Below, one piece after another: positions 46,715 through 58,700 of a DNA stretch of 64,000 bases (position 1 is the first letter of the stretch; each line of letters opens with the position of its first letter). The stretch spans positions 3,596,001 through 3,660,000 of the forward strand of contig JAYJMM010000117.1 in NCBI GenBank assembly GCA_037349105.1, given 5' to 3'. The stretch is from Limnomonas spitsbergensis (taxonomy: Eukaryota > Chlorophyta > Chlorophyceae > Chlamydomonadales). A program made the position numbers and the translations under genes. Below the pieces are notes generated by a model that saw nothing but the letters and a program-made list of their open reading frames with translations, was not told the DNA's origin and did not search any database.

Positions 46715-49700
46715 ATGGGCGGCAGGTGGATCTGCATCCTTGCCCTGTACCTCACCCGCGCTTCCGCGTGGATCGAAGTGGAAAATCCGTGTCCGCCGGG
46801 CTGCGAGGACACGGGCAACTGCAACCTGGAGCTTGGTATCTGCGAGTGCAACTTCGGGTGGGCAGGTGCGCATGGGTTGCGGGAGGGACGGCCGCAAGTC
46901 GCACCGGCCTGGGCAGGAGAATCGCGAAATCAACTGGGCTGCTGGCGTATGTTTTGCCAAAAAGTTAACATGGAGAGCATGGCCTTAGGGCTAACGAGAC
47001 TGCCCAGTTTTCACATCAGCATGCATGGCCGCATGGGCACCATTGATACTTTGGTGCACACTGGACCACCTACGGCAGGCAGTGGGTCAGCCACCGCTGG
47101 CTGATAGTGACCAAACCTTGACTGGCCTATTGCTGGTGGCCCTAGCAGCAAGGTATGCTGTACCAGGCTTCCCCGGCCATTGGCCGTGGTGTAGCTGAAT
47201 TGTAGCTGAAGCACCTCAAAGTTGATATTATGTGCTGCACGACCCTCTCAAACTCTGGACTTCAGATTTCGATGGATTTGCATGTCCGTGGGGGCCTGCT
47301 GCATGCAGCCACAGCATCCGGTATTCCGGTAAGGTGGAAATCATAGTTTGGTCCACATTGGCGGCTTTCCTTTGTTTTTGTTACAGCTTTGACAAGTCCA
47401 CCCTAAAGCCTCTGCGAACGGGCCGGGCAGTGCTCACGCGGAAAATAGATAGAGAGCTTCCCCCAGGGGAAAAGAAAGAGAGCATCCCAGAGGCCATCAG
47501 AGCACACAGGGGCATGTGAGAGCAAGCGCCATGCCCCTGGACAAGGACGCTCGGACGAGCAAGTTCCGTGTAAAATTATGCACAACACTGAATGGTTCTG
47601 AAGCCAGCAATTTAAATACCCAATCGTTATCCCGAACCTTAACAAGGGGTTAACGTAGCATCCCTGGACATTCGGTGTGGTGTGGTGTGGTGGAAAACAG
47701 CGCCCCCCTTCATCGAGGCTATGAGCCTGCCCTTTCTTTCAACCTCATCCACCCAAGCCTGCACTAGAGCTTCTGATGCTTCTATTGGGCTTTTCGCGGC
47801 CGTGGCAAGCATGATACATTTCAAATTTGTGCCCCATCAGCGCTGTGAACAAAGGCTGCATTCATGCTTCTTTTGATGCAAGGGCCCTCAGCTGTTGCTG
47901 CCTGAGCTGCCTGGAGCTTAGCTTCCCACGCCCGTGACCCTGTCTGCCAGGCTGCGCTTGTGCGCTCCCCTCCTTGCAGTCCAATAACGAATCACAAAGC
48001 TATTGGAGACTGTTTTTTATTGTTGCTTCCTCTCGGAGTCCTGGGGTTGTGCGGCCGACCTCAAACTGGAAAGGTCTCAGCCAAAGATGGCAAGCCTAAC
48101 ACTCCGTGTCAAACTCTGAGGCCCAGGCTCTCTCTCCAGCCCACGCCACATCAGCTGCCCACACCAACTGCCCTGTTCCAACCCTAAACAAAAGGCAACT
48201 ACCTCTTGTGCCGCGCACCTGTTACCAATTATGTCATGTTGTTGCAATGTTCCCCCCTTTCTCCTTTTGTTGGCAGGCCCAGCCTGTAAGGACCCCATGC
48301 TGGGGGCTTGCCGCTCCAGTAATAGCAGTACCGCCCTTGTGATGTACGGCTTCCGCTGGCCGAAGAGCTGCGAGTGCTGGAATCAGATGGGAAAGTGGGT
48401 CAAGGCCTCGGTCAGGCCAGATGATAGGTTGTGTTGCTTATTATTCAGCTTATTATCGGTATTATGATTATATTATTACCATTGTTATTACGATCATTAT
48501 AATTATTCTCCTTCTACCTCTGCCCCTGCTTTTGCTTCTTGATGTATTTTTGGAGACTTTGCTGCAATGGTACCTATGAAGGTCCACACTGCAGATCTGA
48601 ATGCATCTTACTTAGGATCCAGATCACACCCTCTTAACACCAGTAAAACATCAGCAAGTCTGCATCCTGTTTGTCCCCTTGCCAGGTGGCTTTGGGACAC
48701 TCCCAATGAAGTGCACGCATTTCCACTGCCTGGACCAACAATGTTTTGGAAAGACATCAGGTGAGACTTTCTGAAGGTGGATAGTTAAGTAATGATTTAA
48801 TTATTTATCAAGGTACTGGCAAGGGGAGGGGGGGAAGAAAAAAAGATACCCCCCATGGCCACATCCTAGAATAAATACGGATTTACTATTTTGTCTGACC
48901 CCGCCCCCCCCGCCTCCAAGACCCAGTAGAACCTCAAGTTGGAGGATGGGGTCTTTCCAGTTCTTATTCCCCCTCCCCCCTCTTTGCTTTTCAGAAACCT
49001 GTTAACCAGTACCGGGACTAGTCGATTACAGTCGCGCACCCCTCGAAAAAGTCTTGCATATTTTTTCATCCGCGCATTGTATTATTGGATCATGCAGGGT
49101 CGAAAAAGAAGAAGAAAAAGCCATCATTTGAGGCCTGGGAAGTTCTCCACCGGAACACGCTTTGCTTGGAGGCCCTAGGGACCCCCTACCACACTTGCCG
49201 CACAGGTCGAGGCACGCAAGCGAGCCAGCGAATTTGAGTCCCAGATTGCCAAGTTATGGCGAATAGTTCAGGAATTTTTATAGCGCGCAAGCAGTCTGCG
49301 TACCTCTCTAAATAATTAATTTTGCGTGGACGCAAATGCGCAGTAGGGTATGAAATGTGAACTTCAAACTCTAAGTTTAAATTTGAAATATCCCTTGACC
49401 CTAACCTGACCCTAAAGCTGTACACCGTACTCGTCCTTTGCGCTTAAGCACCCCTTGGGGGGAAAAACATTACATAGCTGTGTAGACTTCTAACAATTTT
49501 TGTACAAATGATATACCGGTACCAGTAAAGGGAAATTGTAAAAAAAATACTAAAACAAAATACTAAAATACCGGTACCTTGGTCACACTATCACTTCAGC
49601 ACCGTAGGAGTTCATCAGGGTTTAAGCGTCGAATTACTTAAATGCAGACGAATTCATTTTTTTGTATTCACTAGCCCTTAGAAGCCCGAAAATAATTGTT

Positions 49701-52700
49701 TTCAATATCATTTGCCTCATTTTTGTCAGTTCCCCATCCAAAATAAGCCAATCTATCATTATCGAATCGACAGTCAACATTAGCCACCACTGCTGCATTG
49801 TCCCTCTTGTGTGTTGGACTGCCTGAGTGCTCGGCATGCACGGCTCATCTTGGCATGCCTCTTCCCCTCGGATTCCTCCCCCTCGGATTCGACCCCGTCC
49901 TCACCCCCCTCCCCGCCCCTCCTCCTCATCAGCCTCAGAATGTGCAGACCGAGACTCAGACAGCGTCAACCTGCGCCACCTCTGCATCCCTGCCCCCTGC
50001 CAGTCCCCGGAGGCCTTCCATGGCCCCTCCTCGCTTTAGGCACTGTTGTTGGTGGGGGTCGGTGTTGCTACCCCACTATGGCGCCATCTCGCCCCCCCCC
50101 CCCACGGCCATGCCCTCGTCTCCGCCTTTGCCCTCGCTTTTCTACCCAAATCCTCATGAGCTTCGCGACCATGTCAGCCGTCTTAGTCAGCTTAGCCTCA
50201 GTGAGACATAGAGCTGCTGCACGGTCAGTCTCAGCTGCAGCTGCAGCTGATGGTAGGCCTGTCAGCTCCAGCGGGGCAGTGGGTGCTATTTGAGCTAGGG
50301 GAAGGCAGCCGGATGCTTGCTGCACTGACATCTGCGCCATGGCATCTACCAGTTCTTCCACTGTTGCTCTGTCGGCTGCAGCTACTGATAGTGCGTTGAT
50401 CCAACCGCTACCAACAGTGTGATTAAGCACACTGTTGCACGCTAGCGTGCGGTTTTATTTTGCAATATGCTGCTGTTGTACTACAATTCAAGTTCATTTT
50501 CTTTTGAAAGCAACCTATCTTGAAAGCACTCGCTATTTGCTAGCCCTTCAAAACGATGGGCTAACGAAACGAGAGTGCACATCAAGTATACGATTGCCCC
50601 CAAATAAAACGGGGAATTAATATGCGGATACGGTATTCAGCAAATTGTAAGCTAAGTTTTTACAAGGCGCAGTCTTTATTTGACCTCACAGGAGTTGACA
50701 AAAATAAAAAAACCATGCGCGCATTGCTTAAACCCGCCGAGTACCTGTAGAGGCCCGCTCACTGGCTAGCACATTTTGTGAGCCCAGACCGAGCCCCAGA
50801 CCTCCAAATTACCGCTTAGCGCAAGTAATGGAATTGTTTTATAGCGCGCAAGCAGTCCACGCACCTCTTATAATCATGAATTATGCGCAAATGCAAATGC
50901 TCAGTAGGGTTCCCCGTATTCTCCTTGATTCTCCTTGATTCAGGGATTGCTTTGAGCGCGTCGGGTTGCCTCCCGAGCTTCAGTTTTCAGACGTGCCGCT
51001 GGCCACTGAGCAGGGTGTGGTTTGGAAGCGAGCAATTAACCCCCAGGAGGACCCGGAAGGCGGTGCAGCCATGCTGCAGCCCTTGCCCAAGCTTGTTTTC
51101 AAGGAGGTTCCGGCGCCAGACAAGGTGCGAGTGATGGCGGAAGGAATTGCATGATGCTTGAAGGCTGTTAGGGCCAGACAGATAAAGTGCAAGCAACGAT
51201 AAACATATTATGATGGCTAAATGTTGCTAGGGCCAGACAGATTAAGTGCAAGGAAGGATGAACATACCGATAATATTATGATGGCTAAATGTTGCTAGGG
51301 CCAGACAGATTAAGTGCAAGGAAGGATGAGCATACCGATAATATTATGATGGCTAAATGTTGCTAGGGCCAGACAGATTAAGTGCAAGGAAGGATGAGCA
51401 TACCGATAATATTATGATGGCTAAATGTTGCTAGGGCCAGACAGATTAAGTGCAAGGAACGATACGCACAATGTTATGTTGGCTAAATGCTGCCAAGACC
51501 AGGCAGACAAGGTGCAAGCAAGGATGAGCATACCAGTAATGTTATGTTGGCTAAATGCTGCTAGGACCAGGCAGGCAAGGTGCAAGTGAACATGAACAGA
51601 ATCTCACCTTGCTCAAAGAGTTCTAGGGCCAGCCAGGCAAGGTTTAGGTGGCCTGGATCACCTGTTCTAGGGCCAGCCAGGCAAGGTTTAGGTGGCCTGG
51701 ATCACCTGTTCTAGGGCCAGCCAGGCAAGGTTTAGGTGGCCTGGATCACCTGTTCTAGGGCCAGCCAGGCAAGGTTTAGGTGGCCTGGATCACCTGTTCT
51801 AGGGCCAGCCAGGCAGGGTTTAGGTGGCCTGGATCACCTGTTCTAGGGCCAGCCAGGCAAGGTTTAGGTGGCCTGGATCACCTGTTCTAGGGCCAGCCAG
51901 GCAGGGTTTAGGTGGCCTGGATCACCTGTTCTAGGGCCAGCCAGGCAAGGTTTAGGTGGCCTGGATCACCTGTTCTAGGGCCAGCCAGGCAAGGTTTAGG
52001 TGGCCTGGATCACCTGTTCTAGGGCCAGCCAGGCAAGGTTTAGGTGGCCTGGATCACCTGTTCTAGGGCCAGCCAGGCAAGGTTTAGGTGGCCTGGATCA
52101 CCTGTTCTAGGGCCAGCCAGGCAAGGTTTAGGTGGCCTGGATCACCTGTTCTAGGGCCAGCCAGGCAGGGTTTAGGTGGCCTGGATCACCTGTTCTAGGG
52201 CCAGCCAGGCAAGGTTTAGGTGGCCTGGATCACCTGTTCTAGGGCCAGCCAGGCAAGGTTTAGGTGGCCTGGATCACCTGTTCTAGGGCCAGCCAGGCAG
52301 GGTTTAGGTGGCCTGGATCACCTGTTATAGGGCCAGTCAGGCAAGGTTTAGGTGGCCTGGATCACCTGTTCTAGGGCCAGCCAGGCAGGGTTTAGGTGGC
52401 CTGGATCACCTGTTCTAGGGCCAGCCAGGCAAGGTTTAGGTGGCCTGGATCACCTGTTCTAGGGCCAGCCAGGCAGGGTTTATGTGGCCTGGATCACCTG
52501 TTCTAGGGCCAGCCAGGCAAGGTTTAGGTGGCCTGGATCACCTGTTCTAGGGCCAGCCAGGCAAGGTTTAGGTGGCCTGGATCACCTGTTCTAGGGCCAG
52601 CCAGGAAGGGTTTAGGTGGCCTGGATCACCTGTTCTAGGGCCAGCCAGGCAAGGTTTAGGTGGCCTGGATCACCTGTTCTAGGGCCAGCCAGGCAAGGTT

Positions 52701-55700
52701 TAGGTGGCCTGGATCACCTGTTCTAGGGCCAGCCAGGCAAGGTTTAGGTGGCCTGGATCACCTGTTCTAGGGCCAGCCAGGCAGGGTTTAGGTGGCCTGG
52801 ATCACCTGTTCTAGGGCCAGCCAGGCAAGGTTTATGTGGCCTGGATCACCTGTTCTAGGGCCAGCCAGGCAGGGTTTAGGTGGCCTGGATCACCAGTTCT
52901 AGGGCCAGCCAGGCAAGGTTTAGGTGGCCTGGATCACCTGTTCTAGGGCCAGCCAGGCAAGGTTTAGGTGGCCTGGATCACCTGTTCTAGGGCCAGCCAG
53001 GCAAGGTTTAGGTGGCCTGGATCACCTGTTCTAGGGCCAGCCAGGCAAGGTTTAGGTGGCCTGGATCACCTGTTCTAGGGCCAGCCAGGCAAGGTTTAGG
53101 TGGCCTGGATCACCTGTTCTAGGGCCAGCCAGGCAAGGTTTAGGTGGCCTGGATCACCTGTTCTAGGGCCAGCCAGGCAAGGTTTAGGTGGCCTGGATCA
53201 CCTGTTCTAGGGCCAGCCAGGCAAGGTTTAGGTGGCCTGGATCACCTGTTCTAGGGCCAGCCAGGCAAGGTTTAGGTGGCCTGGATCACCTGTTCTAGGG
53301 CCAGCCAGGCAGGGTTTAGGTGGCCTGGATCACCTGTTCTAGGGCCAGTCAGGCAAGGTTTAGGTGGCCTGGATCACCTGTTCTAGGGCCAGCCAGGCAG
53401 GGTTTATGTGGCCTGGATCACCTGTTCTAGGGCCAGCCAGGCAAGGTTTAGGTGGCCTGGATCACCTGTTCTAGGGCCAGCCAGGCAAGGTTTAGGTGGC
53501 CTGGATCACCTGTTCTAGGGCCAGCCAGGCAGGGTTTAGGTGGCCTGGATCACCTGTTCTAGGGCCAGCCAGGCAAGGTTTAGGTGGCCTGGATCACCTG
53601 TTCTAGGGCCAGCCAGGCAAGGTTTAGGTGGCCTGGATCACCTGTTCTAGGGCCAGCCAGGCAGGGTTTAGGTGGCCTGGATCACCTGTTCTAGGGCCAG
53701 CCAGGCAAGGTTTAGGTGGCCTGGATCACCTGTTCTAGGGCCAGCCAGGCAAGGTTTAGGTGGCCTGGATCACCTGTTCTAGGGCCAGCCAGGCAAGGTT
53801 TAGGTGGCCTGGATCACCTGTTCTAGGGCCAGCCAGGCAAGGTTTAGGTGGCCTGGATCACCTGTTCTAGGGCCAGCCAGGCAAGGTTTAGGTGGCCTGG
53901 ATCACCTGTTCTAGGGCCAGCCAGGCAGGGTTTAGGTGGCCTGGATCACCTGTTCTAGGGCCAGTCAGGCAAGGTTTAGGTGGCCTGGATCACCTGTTCT
54001 AGGGCCAGCCAGGCAGGGTTTATGTGGCCTGGATCACCTGTTCTAGGGCTAGCCAGGCAGGGTTTAGGTGGCCTGGATCACCTGTTCTAGGGCCAGCCAG
54101 GCAAGGTTTAGGTGGCCTGGATCACCTGTTCTAGGGCCAGCCAGGCAGGGTTTAGGTGGCCTGGATCACCTGTTCTAGGGCCAGCCAGGCAAGGTTTAGG
54201 TGGCCTGGATCACCTGTTCTAGGGCCAGCCAGGCAGGGTTTATGTGGCCTGGATCACCTGTTCTAGGGCCAGCCAGGCAAGGTTTAGGTGGCCTGGATCA
54301 CCTGTTCTAGGGCCAGCCAGGCAAGGTTTAGGTGGCCTGGATCACCTGTTCTAGGGCCAGCCAGGCAAGGTTTAGGTGGCCTGGATCACCTGTTCTAGGG
54401 CCAGCCAGGCAAGGTTTAGGTGGCCTGGATCACCTGTTCTAGGGCCAGCCAGGCAAGGTTTAGGTGGCCTGGATCACCTCTTCTAGGGCCAGCCAGGCAA
54501 GGTTTAGGTGGCCTGGATCACCTGTTCTAGGGCCAGCCAGGCAAGGTTTAGGTGGCCTGGATCACCTGTTCTAGGGCCAGCCAGGCAGGGTTTAGGTGGC
54601 CTGGATCACCTGTTCTAGGGCCAGCCAGGCAAGGTTTAGGTGGCCTGGATCACCTGTTCTAGGGCCAGCCAGGCAGGGTTTAGGTGGCCTGGATCACCTG
54701 TTCTAGGGCCAGTCAGGCAAGGTTTAGGTGGCCTGGATCACCTGTTCTAGGGCCAGCCAGGCAGGGTTTATGTGGCCTGGATCACCTGTTCTAGGGCCAG
54801 CCAGGCAAGGTTTAGGTGGCCTGGATCACCTGTTCTAGGGCCAGCCAGGCAAGGTTTAGGTGGCCTGGATCACCTGTTCTAGGGCCAGCCAGGCAAGGTT
54901 TAGGTGGCCTGGATCACCTGTTCTAGGGCCAGCCAGGCAGGGTTTAGGTGGCCTGGATCACCTGTTCTAGGGCCAGTCAGGCAAGGTTTAGGTGGCCTGG
55001 ATCACCTGTTCTAGGGCCAGCCAGGCAGGGTTTATGTGGCCTGGATCACCTGTTCTAGGGCCTAGCCAGGCAGGGTTTAGGTGGCCTGGATCACCTGTTC
55101 TAGGGCCAGCCAGGCAAGGTTTAGGTGGCCTGGATCACCTGTTCTAGGGCCAGCCAGGCAGGGTTTAGGTGGCCTGGATCACCTGTTCTAGGGCCAGCCA
55201 GGCAAGGTTTAGGTGGCCTGGATCACCTGTTCTAGGGCCAGCCAGGCAAGGTTTAGGTGGCCTGGATCACCTGTTCTAGGGCCAGCCAGGCAGGGTTTAG
55301 GTGGCCTGGATCACCTGTTCTAGGGCCAGCCAGGCAAGGTTTAGGTGGCCTGGATCACCTGTTCTAGGGCCAGCCAGGCAAGGTTTAGGTGGCCTGGATC
55401 ACCTGTTCTAGGGCCAGCCAGGCAAGGTTTAGGTGGCCTGGATCACCTGTTCTAGGGCCAGCCAGGCAAGGTTTAGGTGGCCTGGATCACCTGTTCTAGG
55501 GCCAGCCAGGCAAGGTTTAGGTGGCCTGGATCACCTGTTCTAGGGCCAGGCCAGGCAAGGTTTAGGTGGCCTGGATCACCTGTTCTAGGGCCAGCCAGGC
55601 AGGTTTAGGTGGCCTGGATCACCTGTTCTAGGGCCAGCCAGGCAAGGTTTAGGTGGCCTGGATCACCTGTTCTAGGGCCAGCCAGGCAAGGTTTAGGTGG

Positions 55701-58700
55701 CCTGGATCACCTGTTCTAGGGCCAGCCAGGCAAGGTTTAGGTGGCCTGGATCACCTGTTCTAGGGCCAGCCAGGCAAGGTTTAGGTGGCCTGGATCACCT
55801 GTTCTAGGGCCAGCCAGGCAGGGTTTAGGTGGCCTGGATCACCTGTTCTAGGGCCAGCCAGGCAAGGTTTAGGTGGCCTGGATCACCTGTTCTAGGGCCA
55901 GCCAGGCAGGGTTTAGGTGGCCTGGATCACCTGTTCTAGGGCCAGCCAGGCAAGGTTTAGGTGGCCTGGATCACCTGTTCTAGGGCCAGCCAGGCAAGGT
56001 TTAGGTGGCCTGGATCACCTGTTCTAGGGCCAGCCAGGCAAGGTTTAGGTGGCCTGGATCACCTGTTCTAGGGCCAGCCAGGCAAGGTTTAGGTGGCCTG
56101 GATCACCTGTTCTAGGGCCAGCCAGGCAAGGTTTAGGTGGCCTGGATCACCTGTTCTAGGGCCAGCCAGGCAGGGTTTAGGTGGCCTGGATCACCTGTTC
56201 TAGGGCCAGCCAGGCAAGGTTTAGGTGGCCTGGATCACCTGTTCTAGGGCCAGCCAGGCAAGGTTTAGGTGGCCTGGATCACCTGTTCTAGGGCCAGCCA
56301 GGCAGGGTTTAGGTGGCCTGGATCACCTGTTCTAGGGCCAGCCAGGCAAGGTTTAGGTGGCCTGGATCACCTGTTCTAGGGCCAGCCAGGCAGGGTTTAG
56401 GTGGCCGGATCACCTGTTCTAGGGCCAGCCAGGCAAGGTTTAGGTGGCCTGGATCACCTGTTCTAGGGCCAGCCAGGCAAGGTTTAGGTGGCCTGGATCA
56501 CCTGTTCTAGGGCCAGCCAGGCACATATTTATTCCTGTAACATTTGTATATTTTTAAATATGAGGGACGAGGGAGGGGATCTTCATCTGGCTTAAAAGGC
56601 TGTGTGGATACGGCTGGGCACCCTATTCATGCCCCTGATTGTCTGGCCCCTGCCCCTGCCACCTTTCACTCACTGCCCCTCAATCACGGTATCTTGTCCA
56701 TTCTGATGCAGGTGGTGGTTCAGGGTGATGAGCATCTGGTGATGCTGCCCATGCAGATGTGCCCCGACAGGTGGGTGCTGGGTTGGGCATAAGCACCAGG
56801 CTACTGGGTGGGGCACATGAACCTCTAAGGCTGCTAGTTGAGGTGGTGCAGGGTGATGAGCATCTCATGGGGATGCCCATGCGGCTGTGCCTTGACAGGT
56901 GGGTGCTGGGTGGGGCACAACAATTAATTGTATGTGTTGGCCACAAGGATATGGTTCCTTGCGTATATATTCATGTATTTGTTTACAAGGTTGCCGGACT
57001 GGGCATGACGGCATCCACGATCGCTCAGGTCCCTGATTCAGGTCCCTGTTCAGGGTCCCTGATTCATTGTGGCTGAAGTGTGGCTGACATGCGTGAACAC
57101 TGGATGGCTTCAGTCTCTAGAGTGCCTGTGGAGGGCCACAATCTTTATCTGCCACTGCCCACTGGCCATAAAGATCCAGCCTCTGGAGTATTGGAGTGCC
57201 ATTAGCTTTATCTGCCGTGGTCTAAGTACAGGAATACCCCCTCTTTTGAAGGAATATGATTAGCGTTCCTAATGTATGAGTCGTGGCGATGCTCTGTGTC
57301 TGACCGGACCCCCCGCAGCATATGAGGCTATTGAAAAACAAATCGACATCGAAGTATCGTATACAGTAAATCTGCTTTGCCTTCCCTCATAATTATCGTT
57401 TTTGGGGTTGAGGGATCCACGCAAATACTCGTTATCTATTGCCAACGCCAATTTCTGTCAGAAATTAAGAGTTTTGGTAATTTGTCCTGAAGGCAGCATT
57501 TAAAGAAAATGTTTTTCCAGACCTGAGGGAAGGCAAATCAAATATACGGTAATTTAGTTCAGTTTAGATGGTTACGGACGGTTATGTCGACAAAGCGCCA
57601 ACAGCAATCTGCCACTGCTGCTGTGCGATGCTGATCCATAGTTCAAAGTTTGTCTGAACACCCTAAACTAAAATAGACGCATGCCGAACTGCTCCCTCGC
57701 AGGTGCCACGACCGAGGGGCCTGCTACGAAGGCAAGGCTCTAGAGGAGTCGGAAGAGAAGGCCAAGTTAGGAGGCGCGTCACGGGGGAAGCTGGCCCCTA
57801 ACTACTGCTGGTGCCGCAAAGGTTTCAAGGGCACTGCCTGTGAGCTTGCCAGTTTCGGAGACCCCTTAGGCTGGAACGACCGAGGCGCCCGCTCTTGTCT
57901 CAACAAGTGAGGTCCTTGGGGGTGAACTAAGCTTGCAGACTGCGATCCTGAGAGACCCTGCATCAGTGTTACAGGATCTCGGCTCTCACTCTTGTCTCAG
58001 TAAGTGTGATACCTGGGGGGGGGGTCAAGTTTTATCCCGCGACATGGTGTATTTTACGCCCCCCCCCCCCCCCTCCTAGGTGACCCCCCCCCTGTGCTAA
58101 ATTTGTGGATGAATCTCGCTCGCTGGCCTATCATCGATTATCACATTATCATATGGGGTTCTTGCACTTCAATTTAGGTACACCAAAATCTACGGCTGGG
58201 GGGGTCCAGGTGCTGCAGGGCTTTTGACACTAGCCGTAGAATTCGTCCTTAATGGTGCAGTGTTGGCCACCCAGCAATGTACTAAATGGTGGCTTGTTGC
58301 ACACTTCCATACGAATTGTCAGTTGGATGTCCCTCATCGACAGGCCTCAGGACGAATCCGCAGGCCACGTGAGCGGCAAGACTGAGAGCGCCCCTGAGTT
58401 TGAAACCTAGATGCAAAAGTATTTGTGATACAAGTATAGATGCATCGCTGGGTTGCACCCTTTGGCCTTCGATCCATCATAAATCCAATGTTTTTTTGTG
58501 CCTTGCAGCTGCAGCAGAGCGGGTTGAGAGTTAAGGACTACATCTGTTGTGTATCCGATGGCTGTTTTTTGTGACTCGCTGCTGTAGTGGAGTAGGTTGA
58601 GGGTAGAGGGCCACATCTGTCGTATTTCTGATTGCATTTAGGGGTTAGCAGAATAGTTTGAGGGTTTAGGGTCATGTATGTTGCATATCTGATTGAAGTG

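Noticed and set aside
51601..56524. CRISPR-like regular spacing in the 44-bp array
   Set aside because: Units are contiguous without unique spacers, and the host is eukaryotic with intronic context; it is a satellite.
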